Source: Streptomyces erythrochromogenes
Lineage (GTDB): Bacteria > Actinomycetota > Actinomycetes > Streptomycetales > Streptomycetaceae
Length of the DNA stretch: 64,000 bases
NCBI RefSeq assembly: GCF_036170895.1
Contig: NZ_CP108036.1
Span: 6,483,501-6,547,500 of the forward strand
Reading direction: 5' to 3'
The stretch's first letter is position 1. Each line of letters starts with the position of its first letter. This document shows, in pieces, positions 25,572 through 37,180 of this stretch. Under the pieces are notes generated by a model. It worked only from the letters and a program-made list of their open reading frames with translations, searched no databases and was not told where the DNA came from. The position numbers were made by a program, and so were the translations under genes.

Positions 25572-26776
25572 CCCCCGCCCCCGCCCCGGGCGCCCTCCGC
25601 GGAGCGGCCGTGCTCGCCGCCGCGGCCCTGCTCGCGACCGCCACCGCCGCCCCGGCCGCCGCCGACACCATCCGCGACCGCCAGTGGGGACTCCTGGCCC
25701 TGCGTGCCGAGGAGGCCTGGGGCACCACCCGGGGCGACGGCGTGACCGTCGCCGTCCTCGACACCGGCGTCGACGAGTCCCACCCCGACCTGTCCGGCCA
25801 GGTCCTCGCCGGCACCGACCTCATCGGCATGGGCGCCGGCCCCGGCGACCGCGCCTGGGCCCGGCACGGGACCGCCATGGCGAGCATCATCGCCGGGCAC
25901 GGCCACGGCCCCAGCCGCAGCCAGGGCGTCCTCGGCATCGCCCCGCAGGCACGGATCCTGCCCGTGCGGGTGATCCTCGAAGAGGGCGACCCGGGCCGCG
26001 CCAAGGCCCGCGAGAGCAAGGGCGGCGCCCTCGCCGAAGGCATCCGCTGGGCCACGGACCACGGGGCCGACGTGATCAACCTGTCCCTCGGCGACGACAG
26101 CGACTCCGCCCACCACGAGGCGGGCGAGGACGAGGCCGTGCAGTACGCCCTCGCCAAGGGCGTGGTCGTCGTCGCCTCCGCGGGCAACGGCGGCGAGTCG
26201 GGCGACCGCGTCTCCTACCCGGCCGCCTATCCGGGGGTCATCGCCGTGACCGCGGTCGACCGCCGGGGCCGGAAGGCCAAGTTCTCCACGCGCAACTGGT
26301 ACGCCACCGTGAGCGCCCCCGGCGTCGACGTCGTCATCGCCGACCCCGACCGCTCCTACTACGAGGGCTGGGGCACCAGCGCCGCGGCGGCCTTCGTCTC
26401 CGGGGCGGCCGCCCTCGTCAAGGCCGCGCACCCCGACCTGTCCCCGGCACAGATCAAGAAACTGCTGGAGGACACCGCCTCCGACTCCCCGGCCGGCGGC
26501 CGCGACGACGCCCGCGGCCACGGGACGGTGGATCCCGCCGCCGCCCTCCAGGTCGCGGAGGCGATGCAGGCGGAGGCCGCGGTTCCCGCCCCGGCCGCGG
26601 CCGCCGGCCAGTACTTCGGCCCGGGCCCCGAGCCGGCCCGCCCGCCCGAGCGCGGCGCCCGGCTTGGCGCGCCGGCCGCCGCGGTCGCCGGGGCGGCGCT
26701 GCTCGTGCTGGCCGCCGTACTGGCCCGGCGCCCGCGACGGGGTCCCCGGGGCGGCGACGCGTACCCGGCACAGTAG
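25568..26776 (+). CDS. Mycosin-like S8 serine protease
   Basis: 402-residue subtilisin-family protease with a signal peptide (1-32), an intact triad (D65 in VAVLDTGVD, H100 in RHGTAMA, S271 in GWGTSAAAA), and a C-terminal transmembrane helix (about 368-386) with a basic tail. This architecture is that of mycosins (MycP), membrane-anchored proteases of type VII secretion, but no ESX gene is visible nearby. Translationally coupled to the upstream single-span protein, which could be its partner or substrate. Confidence 0.9.
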   Translation: MTPAPAPGALRGAAVLAAAALLATATAAPAAADTIRDRQWGLLALRAEEAWGTTRGDGVTVAVLDTGVDESHPDLSGQVLAGTDLIGMGAGPGDRAWARHGTAMASIIAGHGHGPSRSQGVLGIAPQARILPVRVILEEGDPGRAKARESKGGALAEGIRWATDHGADVINLSLGDDSDSAHHEAGEDEAVQYALAKGVVVVASAGNGGESGDRVSYPAAYPGVIAVTAVDRRGRKAKFSTRNWYATVSAPGVDVVIADPDRSYYEGWGTSAAAAFVSGAAALVKAAHPDLSPAQIKKLLEDTASDSPAGGRDDARGHGTVDPAAALQVAEAMQAEAAVPAPAAAAGQYFGPGPEPARPPERGARLGAPAAAVAGAALLVLAAVLARRPRRGPRGGDAYPAQ

Positions 26777-26788
26777 GGTCGGGTAACT

Positions 26789-27538
26789 GTGGCGAACATG
26801 GCGAACAAGAACATTCCCGACCCGGGCTTCTCCGACGACGACGGCTCCGCCGACCCCGAGCTGACCGCGGCCCTCGCCGCATGGGCCGAGGACCGCACGC
26901 AGGAGCCTCGGGTGCTGGCCGCGCTCAAGGGCGCCCGGCTCCTGGTCCCGGTGGTCGCCGTGCTCGGCGAGGTGGAGACCGACCCGGAGACCGGCCTCAA
27001 GCGGGAGAAGACCAGCGACATGGCCGTCCCGACCCTGAGGGCGGGCGACCGGCGGGCACTGCCCGCCTTCACCTCGACCGCCTCGCTCGCGCTCTGGGAC
27101 CCGGCCGCCCGGCCGGTGGCCGTCCCGCTGCACCAGGCCCTGGCGGCCGCCGCGCACGAGAAGGCCGACACCCTCGTGCTCGACCTGGCCGGCCCGGTCG
27201 CCTACCAGCTGACCGGCCCCGCGCTGCTCGCCCTCGCCGAGGGCCGCACGGACACCGACCCGCTGGCCGACCCCGCGGTACGGGAGGCCGTACGGGCCGC
27301 CGTGTCCGGAGAGCCGGCCGTGCTGCGCGCCCACCTCGGCCCGGGCGGCGCGGACGCCGACGGAATCCTCGCGATCGTGCTGGCCGCCGACGCCCAGGCC
27401 CCGGCCGCGGCCCGCCGCGTCGCCGAAGCCCTGGCGGCGGACACGACCCTGCGGGCCCGCCTGGTGCGAGGCCTGAACCTGGCGCTGCTGCCGTCGGACG
27501 CCCCGGTTCCGCCCGGCGAGCCCCTCTTCACGCGCTGA
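26789..27538 (+). CDS. SseB-family protein
   Basis: 249-residue protein with the SseB N-terminal domain, a widespread actinobacterial family of unknown biochemical role. GTG at 26789 is chosen; an ATG nine bases later is possible. No ribosome site is visible, and TAGGGT at 26774-26779 could be a -10 box giving a leaderless message. It follows the protease gene by 12 bp and ends at a strong bidirectional hairpin. Confidence 0.85.
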   Translation: MANMANKNIPDPGFSDDDGSADPELTAALAAWAEDRTQEPRVLAALKGARLLVPVVAVLGEVETDPETGLKREKTSDMAVPTLRAGDRRALPAFTSTASLALWDPAARPVAVPLHQALAAAAHEKADTLVLDLAGPVAYQLTGPALLALAEGRTDTDPLADPAVREAVRAAVSGEPAVLRAHLGPGGADADGILAIVLAADAQAPAAARRVAEALAADTTLRARLVRGLNLALLPSDAPVPPGEPLFTR

Positions 27539-27552
27539 ACGGCGCGGAGCAC

Positions 27553-27600
27553 GACGCAGGAGGGGCGGGCCGTGACATCACGGCCCGCCCCTCCTGCGTC
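27553..27600. terminator. Bidirectional terminator between sseB-like and DUF1844 genes
   Basis: A 23-base perfect inverted repeat: left arm 27553-27575 and right arm 27578-27600, core GAGGGGCGGGCCGTGA. Placed between convergent genes. Confidence 0.88.
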
Positions 27601-27629
27601 GCGTCTCCGCGCCGTGTCTCCGAGCCGGA

Positions 27630-28013
27630 TCAGCCGAAGACGGGGCCGGTGAACTTCTCGCCCGGGCCCTGGCCCGGCTCGTCCGGGACGATCGAGGCCT
27701 CGCGGAAGGCCAGCTGCAGCGACTTCAGGCCGTCGCGCAGCGGGGCGGCGTGGAAGGAGCTGATCTCGGTGGCGCTCGCGGTGACCAGACCGGCGAGGGC
27801 CGTGATCAGCTTGCGGGCCTCGTCGAGGTCCTTGTGCTCGGAGTCCGGCTTGTCCAGGCCCAGGTTGACCGCCGCGGCGCTCAGCAGGTGCACGGCCACC
27901 GTGGTGATCACCTCGACGGCGGGCACGTCCGCGATGTCGCGGGTCATGGCGTCGTAGTCGGGGGTGCCGTCGGCATCGGATTCGGTGGAGGCGGGGGGTG
28001 TCGCGTCAGTCAT
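27630..28013 (-). CDS. DUF1844 protein
   Basis: 127-residue DUF1844 protein, a small conserved cytoplasmic family found next to infC in many actinobacteria. The recognisable core is EVITTVAVHLLSAAAVNLG followed by DLDEARKLITALAGLV. Function unknown. ATG at 28013 begins MTDATPP. Divergent from the infC leader. Confidence 0.88.
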   Translation of the reverse strand: MTDATPPASTESDADGTPDYDAMTRDIADVPAVEVITTVAVHLLSAAAVNLGLDKPDSEHKDLDEARKLITALAGLVTASATEISSFHAAPLRDGLKSLQLAFREASIVPDEPGQGPGEKFTGPVFG

Positions 28014-28056
28014 GCGCACCACGATATGCCGTGCGGCGGGCTTGCAACGCGGGTGC

Positions 28057-28362
28057 TAGTATGTACATCGACCGGCCGGATGCTGTGGTGTCCGGCCCAC
28101 AAGTGGAGGCTCCGTTCTCCCACCTGACCGCCTTCCGGGGCGGCGGGTCACCGGTCAGGCGGCATCCATCGTTCCGTACGGACGATGGAAAGCCGCCCGA
28201 GTCTGCGCCCCGCGTGTTGCATGCGGCGGTGCTCCGGTTGTTTTGGAGCCCCTGCCTGTGCCCGGCGGGGCTTTTTTCATTCTCCCGCTGTGGTCGGTCT
28301 GACGGAAATACACGTCAGCGGCTGTCTGCCAGGCAGTCGTGTGGTGCTACCGAGGAGGATCC
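28057..28362 (+). promoter_or_regulatory. Structured infC leader with attenuator
   Basis: A long leader between a TGC-TAGTAT extended -10 box (28057-28062) and the infC start. Hairpins by eye: 28074-28097; a CCTGACCG/CGGTCAGG stem around 28121-28159; 28158-28197 with perfect CCATCGT/ACGATGG; then a weak hairpin GCTCC (28231-28235)/GGAGC (28245-28249) that overlaps the 5' arm of an intrinsic terminator (28247-28277). This is the layout of a transcription attenuator, probably sensing a translation component. Confidence 0.68.
28247..28277 (+). terminator. Intrinsic terminator inside the infC leader
   Basis: AGCCCC (28247-28252) pairs with GGGGCT (28267-28272), extended by inner GCC/GGC pairs, and is followed by six T residues. 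U tracts are rare in this genome, which makes it stand out. It lies 86 bp before the infC start codon. Confidence 0.85.
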
Positions 28363-29052
28363 ATCAGCACCGAGCCCCGCATCAACGACCGGATTCGCGT
28401 TCCCGAGGTACGACTCGTCGGTCCCAGCGGCGAGCAGGTCGGCATCGTGCCGCTTGCCAAGGCGCTTGAGCTCGCGCAGGAGTACGACCTCGACCTGGTC
28501 GAGGTCGCGGCGTCCGCACGCCCGCCGGTCTGCAAGCTCATGGACTACGGCAAGTTCAAGTACGAGTCGGCCATGAAGGCCCGTGAGGCGCGCAAGAACC
28601 AGGCGCACACGGTCATCAAGGAAATGAAGCTCCGGCCGAAGATCGACCCGCACGACTATGACACCAAGAAGGGTCACGTCGTTCGGTTCCTCAAGCAGGG
28701 CGACAAGGTCAAGATCACGATCATGTTCCGCGGTCGCGAGCAGTCCCGGCCGGAACTCGGCTACCGACTGCTGCAGCGTCTCGCTTCGGACGTCGAGGAG
28801 CTCGGCTTCATCGAGTCGAACCCGAAGCAGGACGGCCGAAACATGATCATGGTCCTCGGTCCGCACAAGAAGAAGACCGAGGCGATGGCCGAAGCCCGCG
28901 AGGCGCAGGCCGCCCGCAAGGCCGAGCGCCAGGGCACCGCCGCTGCCGACGAGGCGACTCCTTCCGAGGAGGCCGCCCCGGTCGAGGCGACGGACGCCAC
29001 GGATGCCGAGGTCACCGAGGCCGACGCCGGTGAGGCGAACGCCGAGGCCTGA
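28363..29052 (+). CDS. infC: Translation initiation factor IF-3
   Basis: 229-residue IF-3, which binds the 30S subunit and proofreads initiator tRNA/start codon pairing. Both domains are present: N-terminal [13 protein letters not shown] and C-terminal [19 protein letters not shown], then an acidic low-complexity tail. The start is called at ATC (28363), giving [17 protein letters not shown] lies 4 bases before it, whereas the ATG at 28339 would place that ribosome site inside the coding sequence. Rare AUU/AUC starts are a known hallmark of infC and let IF-3 limit its own synthesis. First gene of infC-rpmI-rplT. Confidence 0.95.
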   Translation: MSTEPRINDRIRVPEVRLVGPSGEQVGIVPLAKALELAQEYDLDLVEVAASARPPVCKLMDYGKFKYESAMKAREARKNQAHTVIKEMKLRPKIDPHDYDTKKGHVVRFLKQGDKVKITIMFRGREQSRPELGYRLLQRLASDVEELGFIESNPKQDGRNMIMVLGPHKKKTEAMAEAREAQAARKAERQGTAAADEATPSEEAAPVEATDATDAEVTEADAGEANAEA

Positions 29053-29156
29053 TTCCGAGGCACCTGTCTCGAATCACCTACACAACATGACGCTCCCACA
29101 AGCCGGTCCGGTCCGGACCGGCGAGGGAGCGCCACCGACGAGGAGATAACGGCGCC

Positions 29157-29351
29157 ATGCCGAAGAACAAGACGCACAGCGGTACCAAGAAGCGCTTCAA
29201 GGTCACCGGCTCCGGCAAGGTGCTCCGCGAGCGCGCCGGCAAGCGCCACCTGCTCGAGCACAAGTCGTCCCGTGTCACCCGCCGCCTCACCGGCAACGCG
29301 GAGATGGCTCCCGGCGACGCCGCGAAGATCAAGAAGCTTCTCGGCATCTGA
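29157..29351 (+). CDS. rpmI: 50S ribosomal protein L35
   Basis: 64-residue L35, basic, with the family start [23 protein letters not shown] at 29157 after GAGGAGATAACGGCGCC. Lies 104 bp after infC; that gap has a nested stem (CGCTCCC/GGGAGCG around a CCGGTCC-rich core) that might modulate expression between infC and rpmI. Confidence 0.97.
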   Translation: MPKNKTHSGTKKRFKVTGSGKVLRERAGKRHLLEHKSSRVTRRLTGNAEMAPGDAAKIKKLLGI

Positions 29352-29458
29352 CATCCGCCGCTCCCCCTGCAGGGAGCGGATGCATGTCGAGACCGGGACC
29401 CCATCGAATTTCCGGGTCGTGTGAAGACACCCACGGCCCCGCTACAAGGAGTTAAAAA

Positions 29459-29845
29459 GTGGCACGCGTCAAGCGGGCAGTAAACGCCCACAAGAAGCGC
29501 CGGGCGATCCTCGAGGCGGCCTCCGGCTACCGCGGTCAGCGTTCGCGCCTGTACCGCAAGGCCAAGGAGCAGGTCACCCACTCGCTGGTCTACAACTTCA
29601 ACGACCGCAAGAAGCGCAAGGGCGACTTCCGTCAGCTGTGGATCCAGCGCATCAACGCCGCTGCCCGCCAGAACGGCATGACGTACAACCGCCTCATCCA
29701 GGGTCTGAAGGCCGCCAACATCGAGGTGGACCGCAAGATCCTCGCGGAGCTGGCCGTCAACGACGCCAACGCGTTCGCCGCGCTCGTCGAGGTCGCGCAG
29801 AAGGCGCTTCCGGCCGACGTCAACGCCCCCAAGGCTGCCGCGTAA
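29459..29845 (+). CDS. rplT: 50S ribosomal protein L20
   Basis: 128-residue L20, needed for early 50S assembly; in other bacteria L20 is also the autoregulator of the infC-rpmI-rplT operon. N-terminus [14 protein letters not shown] and the block [17 protein letters not shown] are typical. GTG at 29459 with AAGGAG upstream. A strong terminator follows. Confidence 0.97.
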   Translation: MARVKRAVNAHKKRRAILEAASGYRGQRSRLYRKAKEQVTHSLVYNFNDRKKRKGDFRQLWIQRINAAARQNGMTYNRLIQGLKAANIEVDRKILAELAVNDANAFAALVEVAQKALPADVNAPKAAA

Positions 29846-29876
29846 GGCCTGGCCGGCCGCACCGGCGGTCGGCACC

Positions 29877-29911
29877 CTCGGACCCGCAGGCGATTCGCCT
29901 GCGGGTCCGAG
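29877..29911 (+). terminator. Terminator of infC-rpmI-rplT
   Basis: CTCGGACCCGCAGGCGA (29877-29893) pairs with TCGCCTGCGGGTCCGAG (29895-29911), followed by TGCTTT. Confidence 0.9.
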
Positions 29912-29970
29912 TGCTTTCCCGCACCATCGCGCCCCCGGCGCCCGCACCCCGAGAGAGAACCGCAGAGACC

Positions 29971-30840
29971 ATGGCTGACCTGGGTCACCCCGCCGAGCTG
30001 ATCTCCCCCCGATCCCCTCGGGTGGCCGCCGCCAGGCGACTGGCGCGGCGCAACTTCCGCACCAAGGAGCGCCGGTTCATCGCCGAGGGCCCCCAGGCGG
30101 TCCGCGAGGCCGTCGAGCACCGCGGCCCCACGGGCGCCCCGACCCTGATCGAGCTCTTCGCCACCGTCGAGGCCGCCGAGCGCTACTCCGAGATCATCGG
30201 CGCGGCCCTGGACGCCGGCGCCCGCGTGCACTACGCCTCCGACGAGGTGCTCGCCGAGGTCTCCCAGACCGTCACCCCGCAGGGCCTCGTCGGCGTATGC
30301 CACTTCCTCGACTCGCCCTTCGAGGAGATCCTCAAGGCCGAGCCCAAGCTCGTCGCCGTCCTCGCGCACGTCCGCGACCCCGGCAACGCGGGCACCGTGC
30401 TGCGCTGCGCCGACGCCGCCGGCGCCGACGCGGTGGTGCTGACCGACGCCTCCGTGGACCTCTACAACCCCAAGTCCGTACGGGCTTCCGTGGGCTCCCT
30501 CTTCCACCTCCCGGTCGCCGTCGGCGTCCCGGTGGAGCAGGCCGTCGAGGGGCTGCGCGCCGCCGGCGTACGGATCCTCGCGGCCGACGGCGCCGGCGAG
30601 GACGACCTCGACGCCGAACTGGACGCGGGCACCATGGGCGGCCCCTCCGCCTGGGTGTTCGGCAACGAGGCCTGGGGCCTGCCGGAGGAGACCCGGGCCC
30701 TCGCGGACGCCGTCGTGCGGGTCCCGATCCACGGGAAGGCGGAGAGCCTGAACCTCGCGACGGCCGCCGCCGTGTGCCTCTACGCGTCCGCGCGTGCACA
30801 GCGGGCGCCCGGAGGGTGCCGCTCCGTGACCCCCAGCTAG
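29971..30840 (+). CDS. SpoU/TrmH-family RNA 2'-O-methyltransferase
   Basis: 289-residue SPOUT methyltransferase using S-adenosylmethionine to 2'-O-methylate RNA. Knot motifs are visible: RDPGNAGTVLRCADAAGAD, VFGNEAWGL, and LNLATAAAVCLY. The N-terminal domain (FRTKERRFIAEGPQAV) is the usual RNA-binding L30e-like part. ATG at 29971. It follows rplT in the conserved Streptomyces order, so an rRNA or tRNA target is likely, but the modified base is not known. Confidence 0.92.
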   Translation: MADLGHPAELISPRSPRVAAARRLARRNFRTKERRFIAEGPQAVREAVEHRGPTGAPTLIELFATVEAAERYSEIIGAALDAGARVHYASDEVLAEVSQTVTPQGLVGVCHFLDSPFEEILKAEPKLVAVLAHVRDPGNAGTVLRCADAAGADAVVLTDASVDLYNPKSVRASVGSLFHLPVAVGVPVEQAVEGLRAAGVRILAADGAGEDDLDAELDAGTMGGPSAWVFGNEAWGLPEETRALADAVVRVPIHGKAESLNLATAAAVCLYASARAQRAPGGCRSVTPS

Positions 30841-30895
30841 TAATGTGGCGGCCCGGGGGCCCACTGCGCTACTCGGAGATGTGGGGTACGGGGAC

Positions 30896-33416
<2,521 letters not shown>

Positions 33417-33417
<1 letters not shown>

Positions 33418-35945
33418 TGCGGATCCCGCTTTCGTGGCTGCGGGAGTACGTCGACCTCCCCGCCGGTGAATCCGGTCGCGACGTCGCGGCCAAGCTCGTC
33501 GACGCCGGCCTCGAGGTCGAGACCGTCGAGCAGCTCGGCGGCGGCCTCAAGGGCCCGCTCGTCGTCGGACAGGTCCTGACCATCGAGGAGCTGGAGGGCT
33601 TCCGCAAGCCGATCCGCTTCTGCACGGTCGACGTCGGCTCCGCCAACGGCACCGGCGAGCCGCAGGAGATCGTCTGCGGCGCCCGGAACTTCGCCGTCGG
33701 CGACAAGGTCGTCGTGGTCCTGCCCGGCGCCGTCCTGCCCGGAGACTTCGCGATCGCCTCGCGCAAGACGTACGGCAAGACCTCGCACGGCATGATCTGC
33801 TCCGGCGAGGAGCTCGGCATGGGCGACGACGGCACGCACGGCATCATCGTGCTGCCGCCGGAGCACGAGACCGGCACCGACGCGATCGAGCTGCTCCAGC
33901 TCGTCGACGAGGTGCTGCACATCGACGTCACCCCGGACCGCGGCTACTGCATGTCCCTGCGCGGCATCGCCCGCGAGGTGGCCACCGCCTACGGCCTGCC
34001 GCTGCGCGATCCCGCGCTGCTCGACGTGCCCGCGCCGAACTCGTACGGCTACCCGGTCAAGATCGACGACCCGGCCGGCTGCGACCGGTTCACCGCCCGC
34101 ACCGTCACCGGTCTCGACCCCGAGGCCCGCTCCCCGATCTGGCTCCAGCGCCGCCTCCAGAAGGCCGGCATGCGCCCGATCTCGCTCGCCGTGGACATCA
34201 CCAACTACGTGATGCTCGAGCTCGGCCAGCCGCTGCACGCCTACGACCGCTCGCGGATCGACGGCACCATCGGCGTCCGCCGTGCCGAGCAGGGCGAGAA
34301 GTTCACCACCCTCGACGGGGTCAAGCGCACGCTCGACGCCGAGGACCTGGTGATCACCGACAACAGCGGGCCCATCGGGCTCGCCGGTGTCATGGGCGGC
34401 GCCAACACCGAGATCGCCGACTCCGTCACGGACCCGGAGACCGGCGCCGTCACCGGGACCACCGACGTGGTCATCGAGGCAGCGCACTTCGACTCCGTGG
34501 CGATCTCGCGCACCGCCCGCCGCATGAAGCTCTCCTCCGAGGCGTCCAAGCGCTTCGAGCGGGGCGTCGACCCGCTGGCCGCCGCCGCGGCGGCCCAGCG
34601 GACCGTCGACCTGCTCGTGCTCCTCGCCGGCGGCACCGCCGAGGCCGGGGTCACCGAGGTCATCGCTCCGGGCGCGCCGCGCACCATCGCGATGGCCGCC
34701 GACCACCCGGACCGGGTCGCGGGCATGGACTACGGCCGTGAGACCGTCGTGCGCCGCCTCCAGGAGATCGGCTGCGACGTCTACGGCCAGGACGAGCTCG
34801 TCGTCACGCTGCCCTCGTGGCGGCCCGACCTCGCCGCGCCCAACGACCTCGCCGAAGAGGTCATCCGGCTGGAGGGCTACGGGAACCTCCCGTCGACCCT
34901 GCCGCAGGTGCCCTCCGGCCGCGGTCTGACCGCCCGGCAGCAGCTGCACCGCCGGGTCGGCCGCGCGCTGGCCGGCGCCGGCTACGTCGAGGCGCTCAGC
35001 TACCCGTTCCTCGGCGAGGGCGTCTTCGACCAGCTCCAGCTGCCGGCGCACGACGCCGCCCGCCAGGTCGTCAAGCTGGTCAACCCGCTCTCCGACGAGG
35101 AGCCGGCGCTGCGCACCACGCTGCTGCCGGGTCTGCTCGGCGCGCTGCGCCGCAACGACAGCCGGGGCAGCCACGACCTCGCGCTCTTCGAGACCGGTTC
35201 GGTCTTCCGGGCCGCCGCGCAGCCGGGCGTCGCCGTACGGCTGCCCGTCGACCGGCGTCCCACCGACGAGGAGATCGGCACCCTGGACGCGGCGCTGCCC
35301 GCGCAGCCGCGCTACGCCGCGGTCGTGCTGGCCGGTGCCCGCGAGCAGGCCGGCTGGTGGGGCAAGGGCCGCCCGGCCGACTGGGCCGACGCGATCCAGG
35401 CAGCCCGCGCGCTGGCCGTCGAGGCCGGCACCGAGCTCGTCGTCCGCCAGGGCCAGTACGGCCCCTGGCACCCGGGCCGCTGTGCCGAGCTGGTCGTCAC
35501 CGTCGACGGTGTGGAGCAGGTCATCGGCCACGCCGGCGAGCTGCACCCGCGGGTGGTCAAGGCCATGGGCCTGCCGGCCCGCACCAGCGCGATGGAGCTC
35601 GACCTGGACCGCCTCGCGGCGGCCGGCGGAGAGGCCGTCCAGGCGCCCCGGATCTCCTCCTTCCCGGTGGCGACCCAGGACGTCGCACTGATCGTGGACG
35701 CGTCCGTGCCGGCGTCCTCCGTGGAAGCCGCCCTTCGCAAGGGAGCGGGCGAACTCCTGGAGTCGCTGCGCCTGTTCGACGTGTTCACCGGTGAGCAGGT
35801 CGGCGAGGGCAAGAAGTCCCTGGCGTACGCGCTGCGCTTCCGCGCGAGCGACCGCACGCTGACCGCCGAGGAGTCCACGGCCGCGCGCGACGCGGCGGTG
35901 GCGCTCGCCGGCGAGCGCACCGGGGCGGTGCTCCGGGGCGCGTAG
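33417..35945 (+). CDS. pheT: Phenylalanyl-tRNA synthetase beta subunit
   Basis: 842-residue beta subunit with, in order, an N-terminal tRNA-binding OB fold (about 40-155), the B3/B4 editing domain, the B5 domain, the catalytic-like core and a C-terminal FDX-ACB anticodon-binding domain ([20 protein letters not shown] through [12 protein letters not shown]). Length is normal for actinobacteria. Translationally coupled to pheS by TGATG. Followed by a terminator. Confidence 0.97.
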
Positions 35946-35977
35946 CCGAACGGTCCTCGGACCCGTTCAAGGCCTGA

Positions 35978-36011
35978 TGAGGGGCGCATCCGCAACCGGA
36001 TGTGCCCCTCA
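35978..36011 (+). terminator. Terminator after pheST
   Basis: TGAGGGGCGCATCCG (35978-35992) pairs with CGGATGTGCCCCTCA (35997-36011), one G-U wobble, 4-base loop, ending in CTCATTC. Confidence 0.82.
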
Positions 36012-36097
36012 CTCATTCGGGTGAGAACCCCCATGGCCCATGTCGGGGGCCGCCGTCCGGTCGACACAATCGATCCGGCCGGAGGGGAGTCCGACGG

Positions 36098-37180
36098 ATG
36101 ATCACGCGCGGGGAGACGACCCGGGTGCGCCGGGTGTGCGTCGCGGCCTGGGGCGGCGCCGCCGTGTCCTGGGAGCTGTCCACCCCGGGCATGCTCGTGC
36201 CCAGCCTGGCCACGTGCGCCGCCTTCCTGCTGCTGGCCACCGGGTGCGCCCTGCACATCCGGCGCGGACTGCTGGCCGAGCTGCGCCGGTCGCAGGAGAT
36301 CGCGGGCGCCGCGCAGCGGGCCCTGCTGCGGCCGCTGCCGGGCCGGATCGACGGCCTGGCCCTGGCCGCTGCACAGCTCTCCGCGAGCCGGGGCGCCGCG
36401 GTGGGCGGCGACCTGTACGAGGCCGTGCCGACGGCCCACGGGATACGGGTGGTCATCGGCGACGTACGGGGCCACGGGCTGCCGGCGCTGGGCGCGGCGG
36501 CCGCCGTCCTCGGGGCCTTCCGCGAGGCGGCGTACGACGAGCCCTCGCTCGGCGGCGTCCTGCGGCGGATGGAGCGGGCCCTGGGCCGGCACGTACGGGA
36601 CCGGGCGCGGGCCGAGCACCCGTCGGCCTGTCCGGCCGAGCCGGAGTCCCCGGCGGCGGAGGAGTTCGTGACCGTGCTGCTCCTGCAGATCGCTGCGGAC
36701 GGCGCCCTGAGGGCCCTGAACTGCGGCCATCCCTGGCCGTACCGGATCCGTCCGGACCCGGTCCCGGAACCCTGCGCGGCGGGCAGCAGGGGCTCCGCCC
36801 CGGACCCCGCGTCCCGAAGGCGGCCGGCGGGGCTGGATCCGGCGCCCGGCACGGGGGAACGCACCCCGCAGCCCGCCATGGACGTGAGACCGCTCGGCGG
36901 CGAGACGCTGCCACCGCTCGGCGTGGTGCCGTTACCGCCGGCCCTGCGGGCGCACGCGTGCGGGGAACTCCGGCCCGGGGAGACGCTGTTCCTGCACACC
37001 GACGGGGCCGAGGACGCACGCGACCCGGCCGGGCGGTTCTTCCCCCTGCGGAGCGTCCTGGCACGGGCACCGCTCACGCCCGCGCGGCTGGTCGCGGGCG
37101 TGCACGAGGCCCTGCTCCGGCACACGGGCGGGCGGCTCGCCGACGACGTCGCCCTGCTGGTGCTCCGCAACGACCGGTAG
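36098..37180 (+). CDS. Membrane-anchored PP2C/SpoIIE-type phosphatase with a TTA codon
   Basis: 360-residue protein with one to two N-terminal transmembrane helices (about 15-55) and a PP2C-like SpoIIE/RsbU phosphatase domain. The metal-binding aspartates are in GGDLYEA (D105), GDVRGHG (D122), HTDGAEDARD (D302) and ADDVALLVL (D350). Such enzymes dephosphorylate anti-anti-sigma factors. Leu279 is encoded by TTA (36932-36934), so translation should depend on the developmental tRNA bldA. Residues about 228-262 are a Gly/Pro/Arg-rich insert encoded by a dispersed intergenic repeat, between two conserved blocks. ATG at 36098 with GGAGGGGAG upstream; no sigma or anti-sigma gene is adjacent. Confidence 0.9.
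   Translation: MITRGETTRVRRVCVAAWGGAAVSWELSTPGMLVPSLATCAAFLLLATGCALHIRRGLLAELRRSQEIAGAAQRALLRPLPGRIDGLALAAAQLSASRGAAVGGDLYEAVPTAHGIRVVIGDVRGHGLPALGAAAAVLGAFREAAYDEPSLGGVLRRMERALGRHVRDRARAEHPSACPAEPESPAAEEFVTVLLLQIAADGALRALNCGHPWPYRIRPDPVPEPCAAGSRGSAPDPASRRRPAGLDPAPGTGERTPQPAMDVRPLGGETLPPLGVVPLPPALRAHACGELRPGETLFLHTDGAEDARDPAGRFFPLRSVLARAPLTPARLVAGVHEALLRHTGGRLADDVALLVLRNDR
36789..36837. repeat. Dispersed repeat inside the PP2C gene
   Basis: GGGGCTCCGCCCC (36789-36801) and CCGGCGGGGCTGGA (36824-36837) match the intergenic element at 24146-24191 exactly in both blocks. Here it lies in frame within coding sequence, with three extra bases between the blocks. Confidence 0.75.

Noticed and set aside
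36002..36097. Upstream in-frame start for the PP2C gene
   Set aside because: It overlaps the pheT terminator and lacks a ribosome site, unlike the ATG at 36098.
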